Shown piece after piece: positions 9,039 to 17,577 of a stretch of 59,791 bases of DNA. The stretch's first letter is position 1. Every line of letters starts with the position of its first letter. This stretch comes from a virus: IMG/VR virus record IMGVR_UViG_3300049846_002562, positions 1-59,791 of that record; one strand, given 5' to 3'. Both the position numbers and the translations under genes were made by a program. A model generated the notes under the pieces. That model saw only the letters and a list, made by a program, of their open reading frames with translations, had not been told where the DNA came from and did not search any database.

Positions 9039-9508
9039 GCGCGCTTGAAATTGAAGCGCTCAGCACCCTGGCCGACGATGAAGCCAACTTTGTCTACAAC
9101 GTCGAAATCCTGAATCTCCCGACCAAAAAAGCCGCCGATCTGGCCGGCATGGAAGCCCACAAAATATACGCCCCCCACGTCAAACAAGCGCGCGAAGTCG
9201 TCCGCGCCGAATTGAACAGTCGAGTCAATATCAGCAAAGACGACGTGGTGCGGGGCATGCGCGACGCCATTGGCCGTGCCCAGATCCTTGGCGAGCCCAT
9301 GACCGAGATCGTTGGCTGGGAGAAAATCGCCAAGCTGCTGGGATACGAAGCCCCGCAAAAACACGACGTCAACGTTACCGCCACCATCGAAGCTCTGCAG
9401 GGCAATCTCAAAAGCCTGCCGGACAGCGAACTGTCGAAGCTGGTCAACGCCAGCGACATCATTGACGTTGAATTTTATGTGGTAGGTAATCGTGACCAAA
9501 CCAGTTAA
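9035..9508 (+). CDS. Terminase small subunit (157 aa)
   Basis: I place the start at the GTG at 9035, which overlaps the o-spanin stop (GTGA); the frame upstream is a shadow of the spanin gene. The N-terminal 45 residues look like a helix-turn-helix DNA-binding region (LPTKKAADLAGMEAHKIYAP), followed by a helical central domain. It sits immediately before, and overlaps by 17 bases, the large terminase gene, which is the standard order. It would recognise phage DNA and regulate the motor. Confidence 0.65.
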   Translation: MSALEIEALSTLADDEANFVYNVEILNLPTKKAADLAGMEAHKIYAPHVKQAREVVRAELNSRVNISKDDVVRGMRDAIGRAQILGEPMTEIVGWEKIAKLLGYEAPQKHDVNVTATIEALQGNLKSLPDSELSKLVNASDIIDVEFYVVGNRDQTS

Positions 9509-11402
9509 AAAGCGCAGTCTGGTTGTCGCCAAGCCCCAACTGGACGCTGGCGTCGAGTGTCGTGCCTGCGGCGAACGCCGCGAACTGGTCGACTTCCGCG
9601 TGTTCCAGCCCGGGCAGCCGCCGGTCTACATGGACTTTTGCTCGTATTGCGAGCAGCAGCACGGCACGCTGGTGTTATATCGCCGATACAACGCCTACGG
9701 CACCGCCGACGTAATCCGCGCCGTATTCGCCGCCAACCGCACTCCGGAAAAGCACCGGACGGCCGAGCAGATCCGTTTGCTGGTCCAGCCCAAAAAGATC
9801 GAGCTCCCTGAGAATCGGGAAGCCATGGTCATGCAGGAAATGGCTCGCCGCGAGCTGGCGCGTCGCCGGCTGATCTATTTTACGACCACCTTCAAGCCCG
9901 GATACATGCCGGGGTGGGTTCACCAAGACATCTGCCGCCGGCTGGAGAAATTCGTGGCCGATGTTGAGCAGGGGCTGTCGCCGCGGTTGATGCTGTTTCT
10001 CCCCCCGCGTACCGGCAAGTCCGAGTTGGCGTCCGATCAATTCCCGTCCTGGGTGCTGGGCAAGCACCCCGACTGGGGCATTATTTCGACCAGCTACGCC
10101 CAGTCCCTGCCGGTCGGTTTCAGCCGGAACATCCGGACGCGCCTGCGCGACCCTGAATACAACGCCATTTTCCCCGATACCAAGCTGGCGCCCGACAGCC
10201 AAGGTATCGAAGCATGGCACACCACCAAGCACGGCGGGTACATCGCGGCCGGTATCGGCACCGGTATCACCGGTAAGGGCGGCAACATTCTGATCTGCGA
10301 CGACCCCGTCAAAGACCAAGAAGCCGCCGACTCCGAGCTGATTCTCGAGAACACATACAACTGGTACCAGTCCACGTTCCGCACCCGTCTCGCCCCGGGC
10401 GGCGGAATCTTGATCATTCAGACCCGCTGGAAGTTTAACGACCTGTCCGGCCGGCTGCTGGAAGACGACGAAGCCTTGAAAAAAGCCGGCGTGCCGGCCG
10501 TCGAGCGCGAAAACTGGGAAGTGGTCGAGTACGCGGCCCTGGCCGAGTCCAACGAATACTTGCTCAAAGACGGCACCATTCTGCAGGGCGAGCCCTACGA
10601 TATGGGCGAAGTCAGCCGGCTGCTGCGGTCAAAAGGTGAAGCCCTGCACCCCGAACGATACAGCACCCAAGACATGCGCCGGCTTCGGAACGTCCTGTCG
10701 GGCTCGATCTGGACGGCGCTTTACCAGCAGAAACCGACCCCCGACGAAGGCGATTTCTTCAAGCGGGACGACTTTGTGTACCGCTGGCTCGATCCGGCGT
10801 ACCGGCCGCTGTGCAACATTTTCCTCTGCGTGGACTACGCCATCGGCAAAAAAGAACGCAACGACTTCACCGTAGCGGGGGTTTTTGCCTTAGACTCTGC
10901 TGACAATCTCTATGTTTTGGAGATCCGCCGCGGCCGCTGGGGTACTATGGACATCGTGAACAACGTGACAGCCCTGATTGAGCGACACAAACCCCAGGTC
11001 TACGCTGGGGAGCGCGGCTCACTCCACATGGCAGTCTGGCCGCTGATCGAAGCTGCCTTGCAGGCCAAGCGCCTGTACATCACCGTCGACGAGTCTTTGG
11101 TTCCGATTCAAGACAAACAAGTCCGTGCCCGCCCCCTACAAGGCCGAATCCAACAGCGAAAATTTATCTTCTCCCATGACGAAAGTACCCGTCCGGAGAT
11201 ATATGATATAACCGAGCGCGAAATGCTGCAGTTTCCAAACGGCCAGCACGACGACATTGTCGACTGTCTGGCCTGGGGCGCACGTCTCGCATTGAACTTG
11301 TCGCTGCCTAACGCGCAAGCCGTTCCGAAGACTCACGCCAGCTGGAAAGATAAGCTCAACGGCATGACTTCCAGCGGCGGGCGCAACTTCATGATAGGGT
11401 AA
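9492..11402 (+). CDS. terL: Terminase large subunit (636 aa)
   Basis: ATPase and nuclease of the packaging motor. Walker A is PPRTGKS (residues 171-177), Walker B ILICDD (266-271). The RNase H-like nuclease starts with FLCVDYAIG (Asp448) and ends with HDDIVD (His586 to Asp591). An N-terminal extension of ~120 residues holds a CxxC...CxxC zinc-finger pattern (Cys23, 26, 50, 53), unusual for terminases. GTG start inside the small subunit gene. Followed after 2 bases by the portal gene. Confidence 0.93.
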   Translation: MTKPVKKRSLVVAKPQLDAGVECRACGERRELVDFRVFQPGQPPVYMDFCSYCEQQHGTLVLYRRYNAYGTADVIRAVFAANRTPEKHRTAEQIRLLVQPKKIELPENREAMVMQEMARRELARRRLIYFTTTFKPGYMPGWVHQDICRRLEKFVADVEQGLSPRLMLFLPPRTGKSELASDQFPSWVLGKHPDWGIISTSYAQSLPVGFSRNIRTRLRDPEYNAIFPDTKLAPDSQGIEAWHTTKHGGYIAAGIGTGITGKGGNILICDDPVKDQEAADSELILENTYNWYQSTFRTRLAPGGGILIIQTRWKFNDLSGRLLEDDEALKKAGVPAVERENWEVVEYAALAESNEYLLKDGTILQGEPYDMGEVSRLLRSKGEALHPERYSTQDMRRLRNVLSGSIWTALYQQKPTPDEGDFFKRDDFVYRWLDPAYRPLCNIFLCVDYAIGKKERNDFTVAGVFALDSADNLYVLEIRRGRWGTMDIVNNVTALIERHKPQVYAGERGSLHMAVWPLIEAALQAKRLYITVDESLVPIQDKQVRARPLQGRIQQRKFIFSHDESTRPEIYDITEREMLQFPNGQHDDIVDCLAWGARLALNLSLPNAQAVPKTHASWKDKLNGMTSSGGRNFMIG

Positions 11403-11404
11403 CA

Positions 11405-13519
11405 ATGGCTACCGAATTCGACACCGTACAATCTCAGTACCAGAATTACCGTTTCTGCTATGACAACGGACATTCTGATTGGCTGCGCACCGCCAAGACC
11501 TGCTTCGATTTCTACTCCAACAAGCAGTGGGATCCGAAGGACAAGGCCAAGTTGGAACGCGAAGGCCGTCCGGCGCTGACCTTGAACGTGATCGAATCGC
11601 TGGTTCGCTCGATGCAGGGTATTCACCGTTCGCTGCGCAATGACGTGCGCTTTGTGCCCGTGGCTGACGCCAGTATGGCTGACGCAACCCTGCGCAATCA
11701 GACATGGCTGCACATCCAGCAGCAGAACGACTTTGACTACCTTGAGTCGCACGTATTTAAGAAAGGCCTGATAATGGGGCGCGCGTATTACGACACGCGC
11801 ATGAAATTCGACGAGAACCTGCAGGGCGAAGTCTGCATTACCAGCCCACGCAGCCAAGACGTCATTCTGCACCCATCGGTCGACGAATACTCGCCCAAAA
11901 CCTGGCCGGAAGTTTTTATTCGCCGCTGGGTCAGCGCCAATGACATTGAAGCGCAGTTTGGCAAAGACAAAGCCAAATACATCATGAACTCACCGATCCC
12001 GGACTTCTACGACTATGAAGACACCTTCATGGCGCAGCAGATGGGGAACCTGCCGTATTATCAGCACCACCATATCGACACCACGCTTATGCCGCACAAT
12101 CGCGGCCACCTGCTGCTTGACCGGCAGTACATCAAGGTCAAGCGCAAAGAGCACTTTATTGACCTGAAGACCGGCGATACGTCCGAGATCCCTGAAAACT
12201 GGGACCGCAACCGCATCGCCGCGTTCCTTGAGAAAGTCCCGGGCATCAGCACCATCAAACGCGACGTCAAAACGATCTGCTGGGCAGTCACGGCCGGCGG
12301 TATCGTGTTGCACGAAGAAGACAGCCCGTACAAGAATTTCACCATTGTGCCGTTCTTCCCGTCGTTTATTGACGGCATCACCATGGGCGCAGTCGAGTCG
12401 CTGATCGATCCGCAGCGCATGTACAACAAAGTGACCAGCCAGGAACTGCACATCATCAACACCACCGCCAACAGCGGTTGGAAAGTCCGGCGCGGTTCGC
12501 TGAAAAACATGACCATTCAAGAGCTGGAACAGGTCGGTGCCAAGTCGGGCTTTGTCGCCGAGCTGGACGATATTGCTCAAATGGAGAAAATCACCCCGAA
12601 CAGCACCCCGCAGGGGCACGACCGTCTGTCGTTCAAGGCCGACGCCATCATGCGCAACCTGTCTGGTATCTCCAATCAAGGCCGTGGTTTTGCCCGGGAA
12701 GACGTGGCCGGCGAAGCCATCATGGCCAACCAAGCCGCCCAAGACATCAACTTTGCCGACTGGCTGAGCAACCTGCACTACTCAAAAGTGCTGGTCGCCC
12801 GCAACTGCATGGACCTGGCGCAGACCTATTACACTGAAACCCGCGAAATCATGATCAACCGCGGAACGGCGCTGGCTCCGGAAATGGAGTCCGTAGTGCT
12901 GAACCAGCCGGCCCCGCAAGAAGAAGGCATGCCCATGGGCGCGCCTGATCAGCCTGCTCCGCCCCCGACACTGCTCAACGACATGACGCGCGGTAAATAC
13001 AGCTGTGTTCTGGTGCCCTCGCCAATGCGCACCTCGATGGCCGAAGGCGACTTCAAGTTGCTGCTGGAACTGCGTCAACTGGGTATTGGCATCGACGACA
13101 AGCTGCTTATCGAGCTGTCGCCGGCGATCAACAAGACTCAGATTATGGACAAACTGGTCGGCGACTCCAACCAGCAGCAAGCCGAAGCTGCGGCGCAGCA
13201 GGCACGTATTGCTCAGCTGGAAGAAGCGCTCATGCAAGCTCAGGCCGAAAAAGAAGCGGCTGCCGCCAAACTCAACAGCGCCCGCGCCGACAAGTTTGCC
13301 GTGGAAGCCGTTTCCGACCCAGACGCCAGTTACGAGCGTATTGAGCAACAGCGCATTGAGCGTGAAGACGCCCGCGACACTCAGCGCATTGAGCTTCAGC
13401 GCCAGAAACAAATCCAAGATTACGACGTGGCCAAAGAAGCCAACGCCATCAAACGGGAGCAGGCGAAGCGCAGCGCCAGCTCACCCCCTAAAAAATCTGC
13501 GCCCCAAAAACGTAAGTAA
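11405..13519 (+). CDS. Portal protein, P22-like (704 aa)
   Basis: Length and features fit the P22-type portal family: N-terminal WLRTAKTCFDFYSNKQWDP region, LTLNVIESLVRSMQGI, and the central GAVESLIDPQRMYNKVTSQ segment. The C-terminal ~130 residues form a long charged coiled coil rich in Gln, Glu, Ala and Arg, comparable to the barrel of P22 portals. It forms the dodecameric DNA channel at one vertex and docks the terminase, encoded just upstream. Confidence 0.85.
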   Translation: MATEFDTVQSQYQNYRFCYDNGHSDWLRTAKTCFDFYSNKQWDPKDKAKLEREGRPALTLNVIESLVRSMQGIHRSLRNDVRFVPVADASMADATLRNQTWLHIQQQNDFDYLESHVFKKGLIMGRAYYDTRMKFDENLQGEVCITSPRSQDVILHPSVDEYSPKTWPEVFIRRWVSANDIEAQFGKDKAKYIMNSPIPDFYDYEDTFMAQQMGNLPYYQHHHIDTTLMPHNRGHLLLDRQYIKVKRKEHFIDLKTGDTSEIPENWDRNRIAAFLEKVPGISTIKRDVKTICWAVTAGGIVLHEEDSPYKNFTIVPFFPSFIDGITMGAVESLIDPQRMYNKVTSQELHIINTTANSGWKVRRGSLKNMTIQELEQVGAKSGFVAELDDIAQMEKITPNSTPQGHDRLSFKADAIMRNLSGISNQGRGFAREDVAGEAIMANQAAQDINFADWLSNLHYSKVLVARNCMDLAQTYYTETREIMINRGTALAPEMESVVLNQPAPQEEGMPMGAPDQPAPPPTLLNDMTRGKYSCVLVPSPMRTSMAEGDFKLLLELRQLGIGIDDKLLIELSPAINKTQIMDKLVGDSNQQQAEAAAQQARIAQLEEALMQAQAEKEAAAAKLNSARADKFAVEAVSDPDASYERIEQQRIEREDARDTQRIELQRQKQIQDYDVAKEANAIKREQAKRSASSPPKKSAPQKRK

Positions 13520-13528
13520 GGAGTTTCT

Positions 13529-14488
13529 ATGAACATCGAAAACCAACCGCTTGGCGGTGACGAAGACGATCTCAGCACCGCTGATTTCGGGAATGACCTG
13601 AATCCACCGGCAGCTGAACCGCCGGCTGACCCGCCGCCGGCCGATCCGGCGGGCGACCCCGCTTCTGCGGATGGTGGCCCGCCGGCGGGCGGCGACCACG
13701 AAGGTGAAGACCCCGAAGCCAGCTCGGTGCCCTACGGCCGGTTCAAAGAAGTCAACGACGCCAAAAAGACGCTGGCCAGCCAGCTGGCTGAGCGCGAAGC
13801 TGAAATTGCCGCCTTGAAAGCGGCGCAAGCTCCGCCACAGCCGGCCGCGCCGGCAGAGCCGCCGGCTGATCCGATCGCTCAGTTGGGAAGCCAGCTGGAC
13901 GAGCTGTATGACCAAGTCGAAAGCTTGCGTTTGGAAGGCGAAACCAAAGAAGCCGCTAAAGTACAACGCCAGATTGACGGTATCAACCAAGAAATTCTTT
14001 TGGAAAAATCCCGCCGGATTGCCGCCCAGACCAATTCTGTAACCAAAGTGGCTGAGCAGTACAATAAATATCTGGACGCTCTGGAAAGCGCGTTCCCTGA
14101 ACTGGTCAAAGGCACCGACGCGTTCGACCCTGCAAAAGTCGAAGACATCAATGTCACGGCAGGTGCCTATGAAAAAGCAGGCATGCACCCCCTGAACGCC
14201 ATCAAAAAAGCGACCAAGTTGGTGTTGGGCCAGACGTTGGAAGACCGTCTGGCTGCGGCCGCAAAAGCTGCCGCCCCGCCAGATAAACCAGCCGCCCCGG
14301 CTGCCCCGGCGACCAAACCGCGCGATCTGAACAAGGCGGTCGATGCCGCCAACCGTCAGCCGCCGGATATGACCACCGCCGGCGTCAATCGGGACGACAC
14401 CAAAATCGACGTTTCCCGTCTGTCGGACGAAGAATTCGACAAACTCCCCCTGTCCAAACAGCGGGAGCTCCGCGGAGACTTCGCTTAA
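13529..14488 (+). CDS. Capsid scaffold protein (319 aa)
   Basis: Located between portal and capsid genes. Composition is that of a scaffold: acidic, Pro/Ala-rich disordered N-terminus (about residues 20-70), then a coiled-coil region (about 75-175), then further Ala/Pro-rich linker and a short charged C-terminal helix (LSDEEFDKLPLSKQRELR) typical of capsid-binding ends. No protease motif is visible. It would template procapsid assembly and then leave. Followed by a strong terminator. Confidence 0.75.
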   Translation: MNIENQPLGGDEDDLSTADFGNDLNPPAAEPPADPPPADPAGDPASADGGPPAGGDHEGEDPEASSVPYGRFKEVNDAKKTLASQLAEREAEIAALKAAQAPPQPAAPAEPPADPIAQLGSQLDELYDQVESLRLEGETKEAAKVQRQIDGINQEILLEKSRRIAAQTNSVTKVAEQYNKYLDALESAFPELVKGTDAFDPAKVEDINVTAGAYEKAGMHPLNAIKKATKLVLGQTLEDRLAAAAKAAAPPDKPAAPAAPATKPRDLNKAVDAANRQPPDMTTAGVNRDDTKIDVSRLSDEEFDKLPLSKQRELRGDFA

Positions 14489-14498
14489 AAAAATATGG

Positions 14499-14530
14499 GA
14501 AAGCCCTTGCAAACGCAGGGGCTTTCTTTT
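14499..14530 (+). terminator. Strong rho-independent terminator after scaffold gene
   Basis: A 12-bp stem (14499-14510 pairing with 14515-14526, one G-U pair) with loop AAAC is followed by TTTT and preceded by an A-run. It ends the terminase-portal-scaffold transcript, so the capsid gene probably has its own promoter or is reached by read-through. The 158 bases from 14531 to the capsid start contain no gene; a further short inverted repeat ATCGCC...GGCGAT lies at about 14599-14622, and I could not identify a convincing promoter. Confidence 0.85.
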
Positions 14531-14688
14531 ATCGTTATCTCAGCCCGACCAGTGGCGTCAAACTGGCCCGTCTCGTAGCGCGGATCAAAGCATACGTATC
14601 ATCGCCGGTGCTGCCCTGGGCGATAACAGAGGCGGAACAGTAATATCGTTCTTTTCACTTCCCCTTTTACTTTTCAGGAGCACATAGT

Positions 14689-15810
14689 ATGGCAACCACC
14701 AACTTCGCTGCCCTTACTGACGAGCAATATACCGTATGGTCTCGCTCGTTCTGGAAGGAAGCTCGCAACAAAACCTTCATCATGTCGTTCGCCGGTTCCG
14801 ACAGCAACGCCATGGTCCAGCGCATTACCGAACTCCGCAACACCACCGACGGTGCCCGCGCAGTGATCACCCTCGTCAATGACAGCACCGGTGACGGCGT
14901 GGTTGGCGACAACACGCTGGAAGGCAATGAAGAAGCGCTGAAATCGACCGATATGGTCATTCAGCTGGATCAGTGGCGTCACGCCCACAAGTCTGCCGGC
15001 CGTATGTCCGAGCAGAAATCCATCGTCATGTTCCGCGAAGAAGCCCGCGACAAACTGTCGTACGCCGCTTCCCGCGTGATGGACGAGCTGGCTTTCCTGA
15101 CCCTGTCCGGCGTCAGCTACGCGTTCAAGCCCGATGGCTCCGCCCGCGTCGGTTCGCAGCTCCCGCAACTGGCTTTTGCCGGTGACGTCGCTGCCCCGTC
15201 GGCCAAGCGCCACATCCGCTGGGACGCCAGCACCGGCATCGAAGTCGGTGACACCAGCCAAGTCGCTGTTGCCGACACCCCGTCGTGGGAAATGCTGGTT
15301 GAATTGAAGGCCCACGCGGTCGACAAATTCATCCGTCCCATGCGCAGCGCTGACGGCGTCGAGTGGTACAACGTCTTCATGTGCCCGCAAGGCATCGCCA
15401 AGCTGAAGCAAGATCCGAACTTCCTGGCCGCATGGCAGCATGCCCAGAAGCGCGGTGATGACAACCCGTTGTTCTCCGGTACCGCCCACGGCGGCAAGAA
15501 AGGCATCTACATCGATGGCCTGAACATCCTGGAATACCGCAACGTGTACAACACCAAAGGTGCCGCCAGCGGTGCCAAGTGGGGTGCCGGCAGCGCCATC
15601 GACGGTCAGCGTGTGCTGGTCTGCGGTGCTCAAGCTCTGGCCTTCGCCGACATCGGTACTTCGGACTGGAACGAAGAAGAATACGACTACGGTAACCAAC
15701 TGGGTATCGCCGTCGGCAAGATCTTCGGTCTGCTCAAGCCGAAGCTTTTCTCCACCCACGCACAGTCCAAGGAAGATTTCGGTGTCCTGGTCTGCGACAC
15801 TGCCATCTAA
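14689..15810 (+). CDS. Major capsid protein, N4 gp56/DUF4043-like (373 aa)
   Basis: The N-terminus (NFAALTDEQYTVWSRSFWKEARN) and body match my recollection of the DUF4043/N4-gp56 capsid family, with conserved VIQLDQWRHAHKSAGRMSEQ and C-terminal YGNQLGIAVGKIFGL. Length is normal for an HK97-fold capsid subunit of this group. Strong ribosome binding site CAGGAGCAC and GC-biased codon use fit high late expression. It follows the scaffold gene and a terminator. Confidence 0.88.
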   Translation: MATTNFAALTDEQYTVWSRSFWKEARNKTFIMSFAGSDSNAMVQRITELRNTTDGARAVITLVNDSTGDGVVGDNTLEGNEEALKSTDMVIQLDQWRHAHKSAGRMSEQKSIVMFREEARDKLSYAASRVMDELAFLTLSGVSYAFKPDGSARVGSQLPQLAFAGDVAAPSAKRHIRWDASTGIEVGDTSQVAVADTPSWEMLVELKAHAVDKFIRPMRSADGVEWYNVFMCPQGIAKLKQDPNFLAAWQHAQKRGDDNPLFSGTAHGGKKGIYIDGLNILEYRNVYNTKGAASGAKWGAGSAIDGQRVLVCGAQALAFADIGTSDWNEEEYDYGNQLGIAVGKIFGLLKPKLFSTHAQSKEDFGVLVCDTAI

Positions 15811-15822
15811 GGAGACATCACC

Positions 15823-16209
15823 ATGGCACAGACTCAAATCGTCGAACGTCAATACGCTCTGTTCGCAGTAGCCGACGTCGGAATTGACAACATGGGCGCC
15901 GGTAACGAAGCGGTTATTCCGCTTCCGCCGAACGCAATGCTGATCAATCTGACTGTCGATACCGTCACTGCGTTCAACAGCGCTACCACTGCAACCATCA
16001 ACGTCGGCGACGGTACCACTACCTTCGTCAGCGTTGAAGACGCCAAAACCGCCGGCCGTGAAACTGCTGACGCTGTCAGCAAATTCTATCCGTCGGGCGG
16101 TGATCTCACCGTGGCTCTCGCTCAAACCGGTGCTGCCGCTACTGCCGGCCGCGCCATCGTTGTCGCTACCTACATCATCGTCGGTCGCCAGAACGAAATG
16201 CAATACTGA
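15823..16209 (+). CDS. Probable capsid decoration / head protein (128 aa)
   Basis: A small, Thr/Ala/Val-rich beta protein directly behind the capsid gene (12 bases, AAGGAGACATC binding site), a usual place for decoration proteins. It has no membrane segment or enzyme motif. The family is not recognised; the assignment rests on position, size and composition. It is followed by an RNA hairpin pair with a terminator. Confidence 0.55.
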   Translation: MAQTQIVERQYALFAVADVGIDNMGAGNEAVIPLPPNAMLINLTVDTVTAFNSATTATINVGDGTTTFVSVEDAKTAGRETADAVSKFYPSGGDLTVALAQTGAAATAGRAIVVATYIIVGRQNEMQY

Positions 16210-16214
16210 GTTTT

Positions 16215-16250
16215 GGGGCGCAGCGTTTTCTAGCTGCTTCGTTGCGCCCC
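16215..16250 (+). promoter_or_regulatory. Hairpin that competes with the following terminator
   Basis: An 11-bp stem with one G-U pair, 16215-16225 pairing with 16240-16250, loop of 14 bases. Its 3' arm shares bases 16244-16250 with the 5' arm of the terminator stem, so both cannot form at once. This is the geometry of an attenuator (antiterminator versus terminator). Whether a trigger exists is unknown. Confidence 0.45.
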
Positions 16251-16278
16251 CCGGACTACCCCCGGGGGGCGCTTTTTT
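16244..16278 (+). terminator. Rho-independent terminator after capsid genes
   Basis: An 11-bp perfect GC-rich stem (16244-16254 with 16262-16272), 7-base loop, then six T. It would end the abundant capsid/decoration transcript. No gene lies between it and the next start at 16327. Confidence 0.88.
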
Positions 16279-16326
16279 ATAATTAAGGGTAGACAACAAC
16301 CCCCCAACAAAAATTAGGAGCTTCAC

Positions 16327-16893
16327 ATGCCCAAGATGATTTCCCTTCGTGATTTCCGGCTGGCCACCATGTCCGGCCATGTTTTGATTTTTGAGTCGCG
16401 TGTTGCGCGCGACGTGCCGGCCGCTGCAGTTGAAGACGCTCTGGCCGCCGGTTGCGCCATGATCAATGCCAACGAAACTCCCGACTTTGATACCATGGAA
16501 CTGAAAACCCGTTTCGATCTGGAAGCCGACCTGCGCCAGTCCGTCATTTTCTTGGTTTGCAAAATGCTGGCTGAACAGAACAAAGTGCAGCACTTCGACG
16601 GCGGCGGCGCCCCCCGCGAAGGTGTCGTTTCCGACATACTGGGCTTTGAAGTCGGCAAAAAAGAACTGGTTACCGTCTGGCAGATCTATCTGGCCGCCAA
16701 GTCCGAAGGCCGCGAACACGGTCTGCATGCCGACGCGGTGTCGGTGCTTGAAATCATCCAAGCCGAGACCAAGAACGACCTGCTGGACATCGCCAAAGCC
16801 CGGGGCATCCCGGACGAAGAAGTCGACGGCAAACAGGCCAAAACCATCCGTGCGTACCTGTTGAAGCAATTCCCTGGTGCCATCCTCGCGTAA
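16327..16893 (+). CDS. Hypothetical head/connector-region protein (188 aa)
   Basis: ATG behind TTAGGAGCTTC. An alpha/beta N-terminal domain (residues ~1-110) is followed by a helical C-terminus that resembles a short Rho-N/SAP-like module (VLEIIQAETKNDLLDIAKARGIPDEEVDG, about residues 138-170). Such modules occur in phage head-tail region proteins. No catalytic motif. It begins the connector/tail operon after the capsid terminator and precedes a likely head-tail connector gene. Confidence 0.55.
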   Translation: MPKMISLRDFRLATMSGHVLIFESRVARDVPAAAVEDALAAGCAMINANETPDFDTMELKTRFDLEADLRQSVIFLVCKMLAEQNKVQHFDGGGAPREGVVSDILGFEVGKKELVTVWQIYLAAKSEGREHGLHADAVSVLEIIQAETKNDLLDIAKARGIPDEEVDGKQAKTIRAYLLKQFPGAILA

Positions 16894-16902
16894 AGGTGAC
16901 CT

Positions 16903-17577
16903 ATGCTTGCCCTCGACACTACTGAGCTCGCCCGCGTATTCCGGTCTGAAGTCGATGACCCGCTGAAAGCGGACTGCGGTGATGAAGACTGTCTGTGGAA
17001 AGACTCAGACGTCTATTACTACATGACCGAAGCGTTTGACGCGGTCATGCGGGGTGTCGGGGGCGTAGCAGGGCAGGTTTCCGTGCCGTACGCCATTGGG
17101 CAGTCGACTATTACGCTGCCCAAAAAGGTCTTTGAGATCTCGTCGGCATGGCTGGCGTCAGGCAAAGCCCTGCGCATTACCAACCTGTCCGACGCCGGCT
17201 ACAACCGCCAGTTTCCTGAGCGCGAGCTCGATCTGGGCAAAGTCGACATTCCCGACTCGTTCATGACCGAAAACGGCTACAACCGCGGCGTGCTGTATCC
17301 CGCGCCGTCTGAAGCCGGCACGCTCAACATCATGGGGCGGTTCACGTTAGCGTTCCCGCTGGAAGCCGGCATGCCGGTGCCGCTTCGGGACATTCCCGAC
17401 CAGCGGCTGGTTCTGACCTACATGAAATACCTGGCCTACGCCAAGCACGACGCCGAGACCTATGACCTTGGCCGATCGAGCCGGTACCAGTCGGAATTTG
17501 ACGTAAAAATTATGGACCGTGAAGTCGAGCTGCGGCGCAACCGCCGTCGCCCGGGCACGGTGCGGATGGATTACTGA
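16903..17577 (+). CDS. Putative head-tail connector protein (224 aa)
   Basis: Helical, acidic N-terminus with aromatic residues (WKDSDVYYYMTEAFDAVMRG), a beta-rich centre and a helical C-terminus (RLVLTYMKYLAYAKHD, then a basic end RRNRRRPGT). Size and pattern are those of gateway/adaptor proteins that bind below the portal in podoviruses. Its stop shares one base with the next ATG (TGATG). Function is inferred from order: capsid genes, this gene, then tail genes. Confidence 0.5.
   Translation: MLALDTTELARVFRSEVDDPLKADCGDEDCLWKDSDVYYYMTEAFDAVMRGVGGVAGQVSVPYAIGQSTITLPKKVFEISSAWLASGKALRITNLSDAGYNRQFPERELDLGKVDIPDSFMTENGYNRGVLYPAPSEAGTLNIMGRFTLAFPLEAGMPVPLRDIPDQRLVLTYMKYLAYAKHDAETYDLGRSSRYQSEFDVKIMDREVELRRNRRRPGTVRMDY

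Noticed and set aside
14674-16869. 731-codon open frame on the minus strand opposite the capsid genes
   Set aside because: It is antisense to the well-supported capsid gene and its neighbours, has a composition typical of a shadow frame in GC-rich DNA, and spans a terminator.
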